Assembly: GCA_023375785.1 (NCBI GenBank)
Contig: SZWC01007359.1
Span: forward strand, 57,665 to 121,664
Reading direction: 5' to 3'
DNA: 64,000 nt
From: Penium margaritaceum
Lineage: Eukaryota; Streptophyta; Zygnematophyceae; Desmidiales; Peniaceae
Within the stretch, counting starts at the first letter, position 1. The number at the start of each line of letters is the position of its first letter. Under the pieces are notes generated by a model. That model was not told the DNA's origin. It searched no databases and saw only the letters and a program-made list of their open reading frames with translations. A program made the translations under genes and the position numbers. Below are positions 20,690 through 31,214 of this stretch, one piece after another.

Positions 20690-21913
20690 GTTTTAGGCAC
20701 CCTCCCCTTTTTTTGTTTTTTTTTTGTTTTTTTTTCTCCTTGTGCTGCTGACGTCAACAGTGACGTCAACGGTGTTGTCAGCTCGAAAAGGTTGACTTTA
20801 GCCAATCTTGTTTAGAATATGCAGGATTGCCCCTTTTTTTGCTTGATAACGTTAACAATGACGTCAACTGAATGGCTGCTGACATCAGCAGCGGCTGTTG
20901 CTGAGGTCGCTGCTGCTATAGCTGCTACTGCTGTTGTAGCTGCTGCTACTGCTGTTGAAGTACCAGCTGCTGCTGCTGTTGATGCAGCAGCTGCTGTTAC
21001 TGCTACCACTACTATAGCTGCTGTAGCTACTGCTGCTGTTGCTGATGCTGCTACTGGTGTTGGTGATGTTGCTGCTGCTGCTGCGAGCTGCTGCGGCTAT
21101 TGTAGCAGCTAAGGCAGTTGTTGACAGGGTGGGGGATTTTTTCTTGTGTGCTTTTCTTTGTTTTTTGTTTTTTCTTCCCTTCTTCTCAGCATGCTCTCTG
21201 CTTGCTATGGGTAGCGGGCAGCAAGCAGCGGGCTCGATGCTCGTTGCCAGCAGCCCGCTGCTCGCGGCGAGCAGCGTGCTCACTGCCTGCTGCTCACTGC
21301 TTGCGAGGAGCTGCGGGCAGTGGGCAGCAGCAACTCGCTGCTACTGCTGCTCCAGCCGGCTGGTGCTATTGCTGCTGCTGGCCGCCACTGGTGCTTGCCG
21401 CTACGGGCTGCTGTTGCCACAACCTGCTGCGAGCTGCTCCTATTGACAGCTGTTGTTGCTGTTTTGAAAGCTACTGCTGGCTGCTACTACAGCAAGCTCC
21501 TGCTGCGAGCTGCTGTTGCTGACAACTGCTGCTGGTGCTGCACACAGCTGCGGCTTGCTGGTGTTGCCAATGCTTGCTAGAGTTGCCTACCGCTGCTGCT
21601 GCTACATGTTGCTGCTGCTGCTTGCTGGTGCCAGTCATTGCACCTGGGTGACGTGCGTCGTCATTTGTTGATGTCAGACGTGGCCTGCCGCTCACCTCCT
21701 CGCGTCAAGCGTGGGGGTTAGTGCTGCCGGGAAAATCCATCTCCATTTCCCCTGGCCCAGTGGCCGTGGGAAAACATCTCATGCCGCCACCAGGCGGGTT
21801 AATGCTGCCGGAAAAAATTCCGGCAACATTTCCCCTGCACTGGCGCGTATGGGGGTCCGCCTACGTTGTGTGGCACCTGTACGCCAGTGTCCTGCTGCTG
21901 CTGCTACGCTCTG
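20690..21913 (-). promoter_or_regulatory. Leader of D: TGACGTCA cluster and CAG-rich tract
   Basis: TGACGTCA occurs at 20749-20756, 20761-20768 and 20859-20866, with TGACATCA at 20880-20887. From 20888 to about 21640 the + strand is CTG/GCT-rich. 21640-21913 is ordinary GC-rich leader without a recognisable gene. The order PBS, CAG tract, palindromes, gag ATG is the same as in E. Confidence 0.65.
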
Positions 21914-22768
21914 GCTCTGATACCAAGTTGGAATCCATGCAGCAGGTTGAGGCAGCAGCGTTGTTGATACAGCGTGCGGGCTTCCATGCTCGTTGCTTAA
22001 GTCCACTGCCCCCTCGGTCTGCTGCTCTAGAGTCTAAGTCTGTGTGCTCTGGGTTTGTTACTCAGAGATGCGCGCACCAGAGTTAGCGCCAGAAAGCATC
22101 TGAAAACTGGAAGTGACTGATTAGTAATCAAGAATGAACAACAATGGGAGACCCCTCCAAGTTATACCTCCCCCCAGCTCTGTAGAGCTTTGTTACTCAG
22201 ATCACCAGCCAATAAGAAAGTATCTCTGTTTTCAGGCTGGCAGGTTTTCTCGGTGAGGCCTGCCAGACGACCGACAGCCCAAAACCCGGGCGTCATCCGT
22301 TTTTCCTGAAAACTGGACCATACCATAACACCAACACTGCAAACGCAGCCCTACGGTCAGAAACAACTAGAAAAATGGTAACAAAGAGTTATGACTGCCC
22401 GAACCCAGGCAGTGCCTACGTTGGTCCAATGTGCCAAACAGTGCCCCGCAATATGAAATATGGACCCTAGGCAGAGCATGACGCTGTAGACACAACAGCA
22501 CAGTCAGATCCAGCACCACAAGTACGCAGACGACCTCTGCGGAGCCAGTGACTGCCGGCGGCTCGACCGCCAAGGAGGCTTGCCGATGGAGTTGAACGCG
22601 TTGACGTAGGGAGGAGGCCCCAACGAGCTGTGAGTAGGCCCAGCGTACGTTGGCTCCACCGGACGACACTCCAGTGGCGTCAAGTCTTGCCTTTAGTCAT
22701 CTGCATGCCAATGTACACGAGCCGGGAGGACACAACAGAGTACAATGAGAGACGCGGAAAAACCAACA
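21914..22768 (-). repeat. PBS and 5' LTR of D
   Basis: PBS TGGTATCAGAGC at 21914-21925 (minus). The LTR spans 21926-22768 (843 bp), starting TGTTGGTTTTTCCGCG and ending GATTCCAACT. The right end abuts CTTGGTGG of the B LTR. Confidence 0.9.
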
Positions 22769-23406
22769 CTTGGTGGCTTGTGCAAGTGCTCCGGGAGACC
22801 CCATAGAGGTTGACTGCATGTTGTCTCCGACAGTTTGTACACTCTCTCCGTGGTCGAGACCCGGGTACACGGTGGTTTGTACGAGTACCGTGGGAGACCC
22901 AGCACCATTGATCGAGTCGTGCCTTTTGTCAGACAGGTGTAGCCTGCATGTGGCTAAGACCCGGGCGTCTGGTTACGTGTAACGGCGTCTTGGGAGGCCT
23001 GAACTTGCCTAGCTTGGTAAGGCCATGATGCTAGTGTGTCACCGTATTGTCTGGTTGTGTTTGGGGTGTATTGGATATCTTCCTGTCAGTTGAGATCCGG
23101 GCACACGGTTGACTGTTCTGGTGCCTCGGGAGACCTCCAGTTTGTGTTTTCGTGTTCTGGGACATGTGTATTCCCCGTCCGTGCCCTTTAGTGCAGCGGG
23201 GATGACGGGGCCTGGTGGGCTAGCCGCCAGTCCCCAGTACGTAAGCTCATCGTAGGGCTCATTGTACTCCCTCCTTGATTCTTAATTAATTCGTTCCAGA
23301 CTTAGCCAAATCTTGGCGCTGCATTTCTCCCACTTACCACCAGAGCTCATGTCTTGTTCAGCATGGGCCTGCATGCCCTAGACGCATTTCAGCATGGTAT
23401 CAGAGC
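22769..23406 (+). repeat. 5' LTR of B, right piece, and PBS
   Basis: Matches the B 3' LTR from CTTGGTGGC onward to its end ...CGCATTTCAGCA. PBS TGGTATCAGAGC follows at 23395-23406. It carries three further copies of the GGTCGAGACCCGGG-type motif. Confidence 0.9.
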
Positions 23407-24374
23407 GGAGGGAGGCGGTGTGAGCAACAAAGCAGCAAAACAGATCTGAAATGCAGGAGAGGTGCGCCACTTGGCGCCACGCAGACAGAATTGTTCAGGA
23501 GCAGTAAACATGTCTTCAACAGCATCAAGATGGTTTCTATCTGAATTTTAGGCTTGGTAGTTAATGGAGACCCTCGGTTTCTACTGGAGTTGCCATATGG
23601 GTGGCACAACAGCACCACCAATGTGGCAACTGCGGCTGATCAACAAAACACCACTTTTCGGTAGGAGAGTGTAAGTGGCAGCCGCGTGCAAGCATTGGTG
23701 CAGCCGGATACAAGCGGCACAGCTGCTGCGAGCAAGTAGCGTGCATCAGCAGTGCTGCACAAGGAGTAGGAGCTGGCTGCAGCGAGGAGAGTGCAGCACA
23801 TCAGTGTGTAGCAAGCGAGTCGTGCAACACCATCAGCAGCAGCCGTGCAAGGCATTGTTTACACCTGTAGCCGGCTGGCTTCACTGAGCATACTTGCACT
23901 GCGCTAGCGGCAAGGTGGAGGCGCAACAGCAGCAGCAGCGTCAGCAATGTAGCAGCTTGCACATGCAAACAGCAGCAGCGAGCTAGTGCGCTGCACTTGC
24001 ATAATGCAACCCGAATTTGTGCAGCCTGCACCTGGCTAGCAGTAGCAGCAGTAGCAGTAGACACGAGCAGTTGAAGTAGGATAGCACAGAAACTGCAGCT
24101 AGGCGTGGTGGCCGTGCCCGCATGTGTCAGCAACTGTAGCTTGCAGTCCTGGCAGGCGACGTGTCCTGCTCTGAGCACCTCGCGATTGCTCAGCCAGCAG
24201 CGAGCAGCAGACGTTGCAGCCCCGCAAGCAGCAGTAGCACTGTGCACACATCAACTGAAAAGGTGCATTGCGTGCGAGCAGCAGCCGCAGCAGCAGCCTG
24301 GCGCAGCTTGCCAACAGTGGCGCAAGCAGCGAGTAGTGGCTGCTTCATTGCGCACTTTGCGCGATTACTAGCTT

Positions 24375-24413
<39 letters not shown>

Positions 24414-24982
24414 TATCGCATTGCAGCCACCGCTGACGCATGCGCCTGGGCCTTCCCCTCTCTTGCCCTCGATTCCTTCTCCTGCTCACTCTCGCTCGCT
24501 ACCACGGACTCTGTCTCGCGACCCTGCTAGCGTCACGGGCGGCACATCATTGTGTCAAAATTCACCCATGACCTCGCGTGGGTGCGAAATCACCCACGCG
24601 ATCATGGGTGGTTGCCGGTCGCCCTTCCATTCTCCACGCCGGATTTGGTCCGGCCACTTCATTCAACAAAAAAAACTTATGCAGCAGGGACAGTCAAGAA
24701 AACCTGGGTTTTTGGATCATCCAATAGGTACTTCTGTAACCTTTTGTAGAACCGAGAATTCCTTTTGTTTTATTGATTTTTCTTCTTTTCTTCTTCTTAC
24801 TAAAGGGGAGGAACTTTTGCATTCTTTTCCTTTTCCTCCTTTTTTGCACAAGTACGTCTACCGTGCACCACAACCCTTTTAGCTCGTTAGTCGATTCCAG
24901 ACCCTTCCCTTTTCTTTTGCACCACCTAGGGACAGTGACAGAACCTCTCACATCATCACATCTCATCATCCGTCTGGACAAG
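23407..24982 (+). repeat. Leader of B with CAG-rich tract and (CAG)12
   Basis: After the PBS, roughly 23660-24420 is CAG/GCA-rich on the sense strand and ends in twelve perfect CAG repeats (24375-24410). 24420-24982 is C/T-rich leader with no convincing gene. There is no TGACGTCA cluster. Confidence 0.8.
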
Positions 24983-26041
24983 ATGCTGCCGTGGCCGGGG
25001 CCACCTCCTGGCCCTTACCTCACACAGGGATTTTCTCCCTCGCCCACTGATAGTGTTCTGCACTCTCACCCTCTTCATCCGTGACCCTCGGACTCACTGA
25101 GGCCACCGCCGGGACCACCACCATCTAGTCACCTCGGCCATGTGCTCTCGTGGTCGTTTTCTCCACAGCCGAGCCACAGTCACTCCAACCACGGGTTGCC
25201 TTCTGGCACAGTGCTTCTAGCACCAGCATCACCACCTCATGGTGGTGCTGATCAATCACTCATGTGTTCGGTTACTTCACCACCAGGAGAGAGCTTTTTC
25301 CTCCCTCCGTCGTTTCACGAGCCGACCGGTGCACTGACGCGGACATCACCCTCTCATGGGTCCACGGGAAAGTCTCCTCTCTGGTCAGCTTCTACTCCGA
25401 CCGGGGCCAGCACTCTACACGCCTCCGCGTGTCATCAGCCTGACGGCTTAGTGCCCGGACCACCTCCACCCTCTGGTCATTCTTCTCCGTGGTCCATCTC
25501 GTCACCACCGAGACAGGGCATTCTTCACACTCATTGGCATCATCTGCCGTCTTTAGGGGCCGATGTGTGGCTACCAACACCACCTTTTGTTGATGCTGCC
25601 CTCCAGCCGCTCTCATGGTCGGTTTCTTCACCGCCAGGACACGACATTCTCTATCCTCACCACCATGACTCTCAGAGGATTGGTCACCTTCTTCCACGGC
25701 AGGATCCAGCTTTTCGTGGGTTTGCCTGCCACTTCTGTGGCGATGGACGCCACGGTTGGCGCCGGTGTCACCTGCGCCCCAGTGGGTGGCATCCACCTTG
25801 GCTCGCGCCTTGCGAGTTCCCTCACACACCACAACAGACAGACCTACCTCATTCGTCCGTTCATCACACCGGCGCTCTTGCTATCATGCACACCGAGCTC
25901 CAGAGTCTACGACAGATGATGCAGCAGATCAGGGACCATCTCTTCACCCATCGGATTGACTCTTCCTATACACCATCGTCCTCATCTTCCTCATCTTCTT
26001 CTGAGGGATCTTCCCCGGGTGCACTGGACCTTCTGGCTTAG
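24983..26041 (+). pseudogene. B ORF1: Gag-like zinc-knuckle protein
   Basis: The ATG at 24983 (MLPWPGPPPGP) opens a frame of about 350 codons with a single in-frame TGA at 25082-25084. It is Pro/Ser/His-rich, with repeated blocks of the form SWS.SSPPG..IL. A canonical CCHC knuckle, CHFCGDGRHGWRRC, lies at 25727-25768, followed by SGWHPPWLAP. Next comes a short helix (TELQSLRQMMQQIRDHL) and a run of about ten Ser. F has the same knuckle, GWHPPWL block, helix and Ser run. No canonical copia Gag signature is seen. I infer an RNA-binding structural protein of a non-autonomous element. Confidence 0.7.
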
Positions 26042-26109
26042 TCTGCAGCTATTCTCTCCATCCTCTGCTCCACTGGTGTCATGCCCCCTCTCATTCAGCC
26101 TCCAACTCG

Positions 26110-28653
26110 TTGACGTTTCATCTTGTCCTTGGCACATCTTCATCTCCACCGGCTTCTGTCGTTGCACTGGTTGAGGGGGGGCGTGTGCTTCCTTCCACTC
26201 CGACATCGACCATGTCAGTGAGCACCGAGGATGGAGAAAGAACACCTGGCACTACATCAGACACATCCACACAGTCTACATCCAAGCTTCTCGCATCCTC
26301 TACAGTACCAACTGCATCGACTGCCACAGCTGCACCTGTTGCAGCAGCTGTCCCACCTGTTGCATCCCCAGCAGCAGCGTCCTCTGCAACTTCTACATCT
26401 TTAGCAATAGTAGTAGCATTTGACACATCCACATAGTCTATATTCACGCTTCCCGCATCCCCTACAGTACCAGCTGCATCGGCTGGTACAGGTGCGCCTA
26501 CTACACCAGCTGCCCCACCTGTTGCATCCCCAGTAGCAGCGTCCTCTACAGCTTCTACATCTTTAGCACTAGTAGCAGCATCAGATACAGCCACACAACC
26601 TACATCCACGCTTCTTGCACCCTTTATAGTACCAGCTGCATCGGCTGGTAAAGCTGCACTTGTAGCACTAGCTGTAGCACCAGTGACAGCTGTACGAGCG
26701 GTACCATCTGCTCCATCCACTTTGTCATCTGCTGCATCCACAGCGTCATCGGCATCAGCCTTTCCTATAGCATGTGCTTCATTTACAGCACCAGTTACAT
26801 CAATTGTGATAGCTGCTCTAGCGACACCAGCTGCTCCATCTCTCACTACAGTCGCATCATCAGCTTCCTCTCTAGAGTTAGCTTCTTCCTCTTCATCGCC
26901 TTCACCAGCTGCATCGACACATCTGTTAGCATCAGGTTCTTCAGCAGCTTCTGTGATGGTTGCATATGATGTACCCTTAGCATCAACTACACCAGCTATA
27001 TCTGGTGCCTCTACAGCGCTTTAGAATTCCACACCAGCCCTGCTAGCCACGTTGGCTGCACTCATCACGTCGTCTCCACCAGATGCACCAGCTTTATCAC
27101 TTGAGTCGACGTCTTCATCAGGATCCTGTGCATGGATAGTATTGGCACCTTCTGGATCATCATCTCCTCCAGATGCTACATCAGCTCCGTCTTCTGCCTC
27201 AGCGACAGTGCCTACGTCCTCTACAATATCACCTTTTGGGATATCATCTGCATCCACTGTATTGAAATCATCTACAACACCTGCAACATCAGTTGTGTGT
27301 GCTGCATCATCAGCACGAGCTGCATCAGCACCGCCAACTTCACCGTCAGCATCAGCTGCATTGACAGCATCTGCTGTATCAGCAGCATGTGTTATATGTG
27401 CAGCATCCACATCGGCAGCCTCAGCTACATCAACTGCATCAGCTATTTTTGCTCTTCCCTCGTTTTTCAGCAATAGTGAAGCAGTTGATAGAGACACCAT
27501 TCTGCCGTCTGAGATCTTGGGGAGGGCATTGGAGTCTTGCCCACCTATAGTAATGACTGCAGGGTCAGTGCCCTTCACCAGTTTGGTAGCACCTAATCAT
27601 TTTTGTCTGAGATGCCGAGCTGAGGAGGATGAGATTCGCTGCCAGATCAGTGCGTAGGAGACTTACGTCGCTACCATCCGAGAGACATTACCCGGAGATA
27701 CCCCTCCACCAAAGGATGCAACCGGCGACATCTTCACTGGGTACATGGGGAGGAGCGATTACAAACAGATGTCTAGAGAGTGTGAGCTGAGGGATGTAGA
27801 GGAGTGGTTGCATGCACTACAGGATGCACTGGTCGAGATGCTCAGAGATGGTTGTAGTGGACACAACCCAGATGATTCTAAGTCCAGTTCCATAGCACCC
27901 TCGGATAGAGACTCATAGGACGGGGATCCTGAGATAGTGAGCAGTGACGACACCCGGACAGCCTCGGGACAGCCTTCAGCTCACCCCCATCCTCCTTCTC
28001 TACACCTGGTCCACCCCTCTTCATCTCTGATTCTTGCAATCCTCCTACCTCAGAGGTTGCCCAGCATCTACATGCTTCTGATGATCCTTTGCCTCAGTCC
28101 TTGGAAATTTTGATACACATTGCTTCAAGAGACATGGCACCTGTAGCCACTCAGCTTCGAGCAACAGAGATGGAGGTGGATCCGCTCGGTAGAGTGGTAG
28201 ACTCTTTCTCCACCACCTATAGCGAAGTGATGGCGGTGCTCGAGGATGTAGAGTTTGAGCTTTGTACAGTCACTCAGGAGAACCATGTTGATCTGCATCT
28301 TTGCGCTTCTCGTCTTCAGGGTGAGTTGGTCACTACGCAGGGGTACCTACGGTCGTGGGAGTGTTCAGCTTCTACACCGCCTATAGTGACGAGCTCTCCA
28401 CACACAGCACCAGAGTCTGCTGGTTGGCCCCACTGGCAACTGCCACATGTGGGGTCTCCAGCCTCTTCCCCCTCTCTTGACCGTTGAGCATTCGGCACCG
28501 TCTTCTCCACCCCTGCACCCTCTAAGTCCGATCAGTGTGAGACCCTGGATCCTGCCAACTGGGATCTCTTGCATCCGCCAGGAGTGTGAGGTGCGACCAA
28601 GTTGCCTTTTTTGCACTGCTCCGGAGCTGGTGAATGATAGGTGTTGGATAGTG
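26110..28653 (+). pseudogene. B ORF2: long Ala/Ser/Thr-rich protein with coiled coil, unknown function
   Basis: One frame from 26110 to about 27980 (roughly 620 codons) is interrupted only by TAG codons (near 26435, 27022, 27656 and 27916). The first part is a three-fold tandem repeat of about 150 bp (STST/QS..LAS..VPAAS). In two repeats the sequence has Gln (CAG/CAA) where the third has TAG. Then come an Ala/Ser/Thr stretch and an acidic, charged region (RCRAEEDEIRCQ, YKQMSRECELRDVEEWLHAL). A frameshift near 28000 leads to a helical segment (MAPVATQLRATEME...HVDLHLCASRLQGEL) and a Pro-rich tail. The tail resembles F ORF2. The opposite strand is also partly open, but the all-TAG pattern favours the + strand. 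Confidence 0.5.
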
Positions 28654-28959
28654 TAGGAGTGAGTTGGGCACATGGTAGCTATCTCAACCTCATCTTCCTT
28701 TCCTTGCTGATGCTTTCATATCTAGAGCCACTGTCACGTCTAGCCAGTACTTGATTATTCTCCCAGGATCATTTGGACTAGGGGGGACTTACTGCTCTCT
28801 GCAGGCGACAGCTTTGTGGCCTCCTACATGCAGGGGTAGCATGCTTATCTGTGCACACAGCTGTTTGAGTTCATGTTCCCAAGATCCTCTCAATGAGGGG
28901 AAGTGTACTTACCTTCCAATCTGGTACCCTTGTTGACAGCTCTTACTGCCCAGAGGGAG
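28654..28959 (+). other. 3' untranslated part and polypurine tract of B
   Basis: About 290 bp without a supported gene, ending in CCCAGAGGGAG (28949-28959), the polypurine tract directly before the 3' LTR. Confidence 0.7.
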
Positions 28960-29770
28960 TGTTGGTGTATGGGCTTTGATCTGTCATGTAGTCCTGTGCA
29001 GAGAGAGCCTCCTAGCTTGTGCTGATTGTTCTCCAGTTGCTACCTTACTCCCTCTGTGATACGTGTGATGCATTATAGCAGCTCAGTTCATGCATGCATG
29101 TCTGATAGAGTTTTCTCGGTGGTCGAGACCCGGGCACTTGGTGGCATGTGCCAGTGCACCGGGAGACCCCATAGAGATTGACTGCATATTGTCTCTGACA
29201 GGTTGTACACTCTCTCTATGGTCGAGACCCGGGTGCACGGTGGTTTGTACCAGTATCGCGGGAGACCCAACACCATCAACCGAGTCCTTTGATTGAGGCC
29301 TTCTGTCAGACAGGTGTAGCCTGCATGTGGCTGAGACCCGGACGTCCGGTTATGTGTTTCGGCGTCTTGGGAGGCTTGAACTTGCCTAGCTTGGCTAGAC
29401 CATGATGCTAGTGTGTCATCGTATAGTTTGGTTGTGTTTGGGGTATATTGGATGTTTTCCTGTCGGTCCAGACCCAAGCACACGGTTGACTGTTGCGGTA
29501 CCTCGGGAGACCTCCAGTTTGTGTTTTTGTGTTCTGGGACATGTGTATTCCCCATCCGTGCCCTTTAGTGCGGCGGGGATGACGGGGCCTGGTGGGCTAG
29601 CCGCCAGTCTCCAGTACATAAGTTCATCGTAAGGCTCATTGTACTCCCTACTGATTCCTAATTCATTCGTTCCAGACTTAGCCAAATCTTGGCGCTGCAT
29701 TTCTCCCACTCACCACCAGAGCTCATGTCTCGTTCAGCATGGGCCTGCATGCCCTAGACACATTTCAGCG
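28960..29770 (+). repeat. 3' LTR of B
   Basis: About 811 bp, starting TGTTGGTGTATGGGC and ending CATTTCAGCG. It contains four spaced copies (near 29118, 29216, 29327 and 29465) of a roughly 50-bp motif beginning GGTCGAGACCCGGG and ending GGGAGACC. The first can form a 9-bp stem (CCCGGGCAC with GTGC-CCGGG). It abuts truncated C LTR sequence. Confidence 0.9.
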
Positions 29771-30328
29771 ACCGGTGCTTCATCTGGTGGCAGAGTACTA
29801 GCTTGGAGCTGACCGACGACCGTTCCAGAGCTCTTGACTCTACCCGGGACCTCTTGCAGTTTTTCTGCACCACGTAGGAGTTCATCAGTGGACTGGCCAT
29901 GTACCCAATATGTATGTTTTTGCATTGTATGTCCACCTTTTGATGCCAGATGCATGCATGTGGCTAGTCATAGCGTTTGGCTTTTGATTCTGCACGTCTA
30001 GGTTCAAACGGCGTAGCGTTCTGATATGTCTGCGCAGAGCTATGACCAAAACAGTGGTTTTGGGCAAGCTTTAGGACAGATCTTGCACTGCCCCGTGCGA
30101 CACCCGCCGTGCGCTGCGGCAGGTACTTATGCCATGGACCTGTCATTTGTCATTTCTCTCTGCAAATGCTATTGAAGCATTATGACACTTTGCATTGTGT
30201 CTCCTAGCCAGACCCTTGCGGTTGTGTGCACGACTTGTGACTGTCGTCACCGTCTAACCAGGCACTGACGCCTAGTTGGTGGCTATGTTGCTAGGAAGTT
30301 TCCACGCATCTTCTCATGGTATCAGAGC
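29771..30328 (+). repeat. 5' LTR of C (right part) and PBS
   Basis: Begins ACCGGTGCTTCATCTGG, matching the C 3' LTR from about 36855 on, and ends CATCTTCTCA. PBS TGGTATCAGAGC at 30317-30328. Confidence 0.9.
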
Positions 30329-31214
30329 GGTGAGACAGTTCTCACCAAGCTGCGCAGCAGAGCAACAACAGAGAGTCACCGTCGCAGCAGATCCACAGGA
30401 ACCTATGGATGAAGATAGCCGATCGCTGTCGATGTCGCTGACCATCACCACATGAGAGTGCAGCAGTAGCAGCCGCTAGCAGGAGCAGGCAACAGCTGTA
30501 GTAGGCTGCAGTCGGCAGAAACTGGCAACATTGGCACATGTTGCAGAAGGAGCATCATTGAGTAGCAGCAGCAACAGCAACGTAGCAGTAGCGGCAATAG
30601 CAGTGGCGGCAACAGTGCGCGGCGACAGCAGCATAACAACAACGCAGCAGTAGTAGTTGCACTAGCAGCGGCGGCAGCACCACATCAGTAGCGTAGCAGC
30701 AGTGGCGGCAACAGCAGTGTAGGAGCAGCAGCGGTAGCAGCCCGCGGTGGCGACAGTAGCATGCAGCATCCGCAGTGCACAATTGTAGCAGCAGCAGCGC
30801 GTAGCTACTGCCACGGCCGCACACGCAGTCGCCAGGCGGCTGCTCTGCATGCGGTTGCATGGCTACTGCTACAACTGACGGTGTAACAGCAGCAGCAGAT
30901 GAGCAGAAGCTGTTGAGCAGCTTCCACACAACTTCCGCGTAGCTGCTATGGAGTGGCCGCCTGCTCGTGCAAAAACCGCGAAAGTTGACACAAAAAAAAA
31001 AGAAAAAAGAGGAGGGGAGCTGACATCAGAAATTTTTCTTGCTGACGTCATTAGGTCATGCTGACGTCAGCAACTTCCTGCTCATGTCAGCATTTGCCTT
31101 AATGAAATTTTTGGTCGGAGAGTAAAAATTTGCTAGCATCTCAATTCTTTGAGAAATGCTCACATTTTTTGCAATTTGACCACGTTGACGTCTCGGCCCA
31201 TAATGAGGGGCAAC
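30329..31214 (+). promoter_or_regulatory. Leader of C: CAG-rich tract and TGACGTCA sites
   Basis: 30350-30930 is rich in CAG/GCA on the sense strand. TGACATCA at 31021-31028 and TGACGTCA at 31043-31050 and 31062-31069 follow, 150-190 bp before the gag ATG. A conserved TCAATTCTTTGAGAAATG block near 31140, with counterparts in A, K and G, lies between them and gag. Confidence 0.65.

Larger units (their letters stand above)
8866..22768 (-). mobile_element. Element D: family II Ty1/copia retrotransposon (deleted; carries K)
   Basis: Both LTRs, PBS and polypurine tract are recognisable. Inside are Gag N-terminus, integrase, spacer repeats, RT fragments and RNaseH, in copia order on the minus strand. 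Two internal deletions removed most of Gag plus protease and the YVDD part of RT. Element K splits the RNaseH region. Without K the element is about 6.8 kb, compared with 9.2 kb for its relative E. It lies inside the 5' LTR of B; I could not confirm a clean target duplication. Confidence 0.85.
8688..29770 (+). mobile_element. Element B: family III non-autonomous LTR retrotransposon (split by D)
   Basis: The 5' LTR is in two pieces (8688-8865 and 22769-23394) because element D inserted into it. The body then runs PBS, leader, Gag-like ORF1, long ORF2, polypurine tract and 3' LTR. Without D it is about 7.2 kb. Flanks AACGG on the left and ACCGG on the right look like a 5-bp target duplication with one change. 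No pol motif was found in the 5.5-kb interior. It shares its ORFs and LTR end with F. Confidence 0.8.

Noticed and set aside
25392-25832. Minus strand open frame opposite B ORF1
   Set aside because: The + frame contains the conserved zinc knuckle and GWHPPWL block shared with F, so the minus frame is a by-product.
29118-29515. tRNA-like genes suggested by GGTCGAGACCCGG
   Set aside because: No acceptor, D or anticodon arm can be drawn around the motif; it is an LTR repeat unit.
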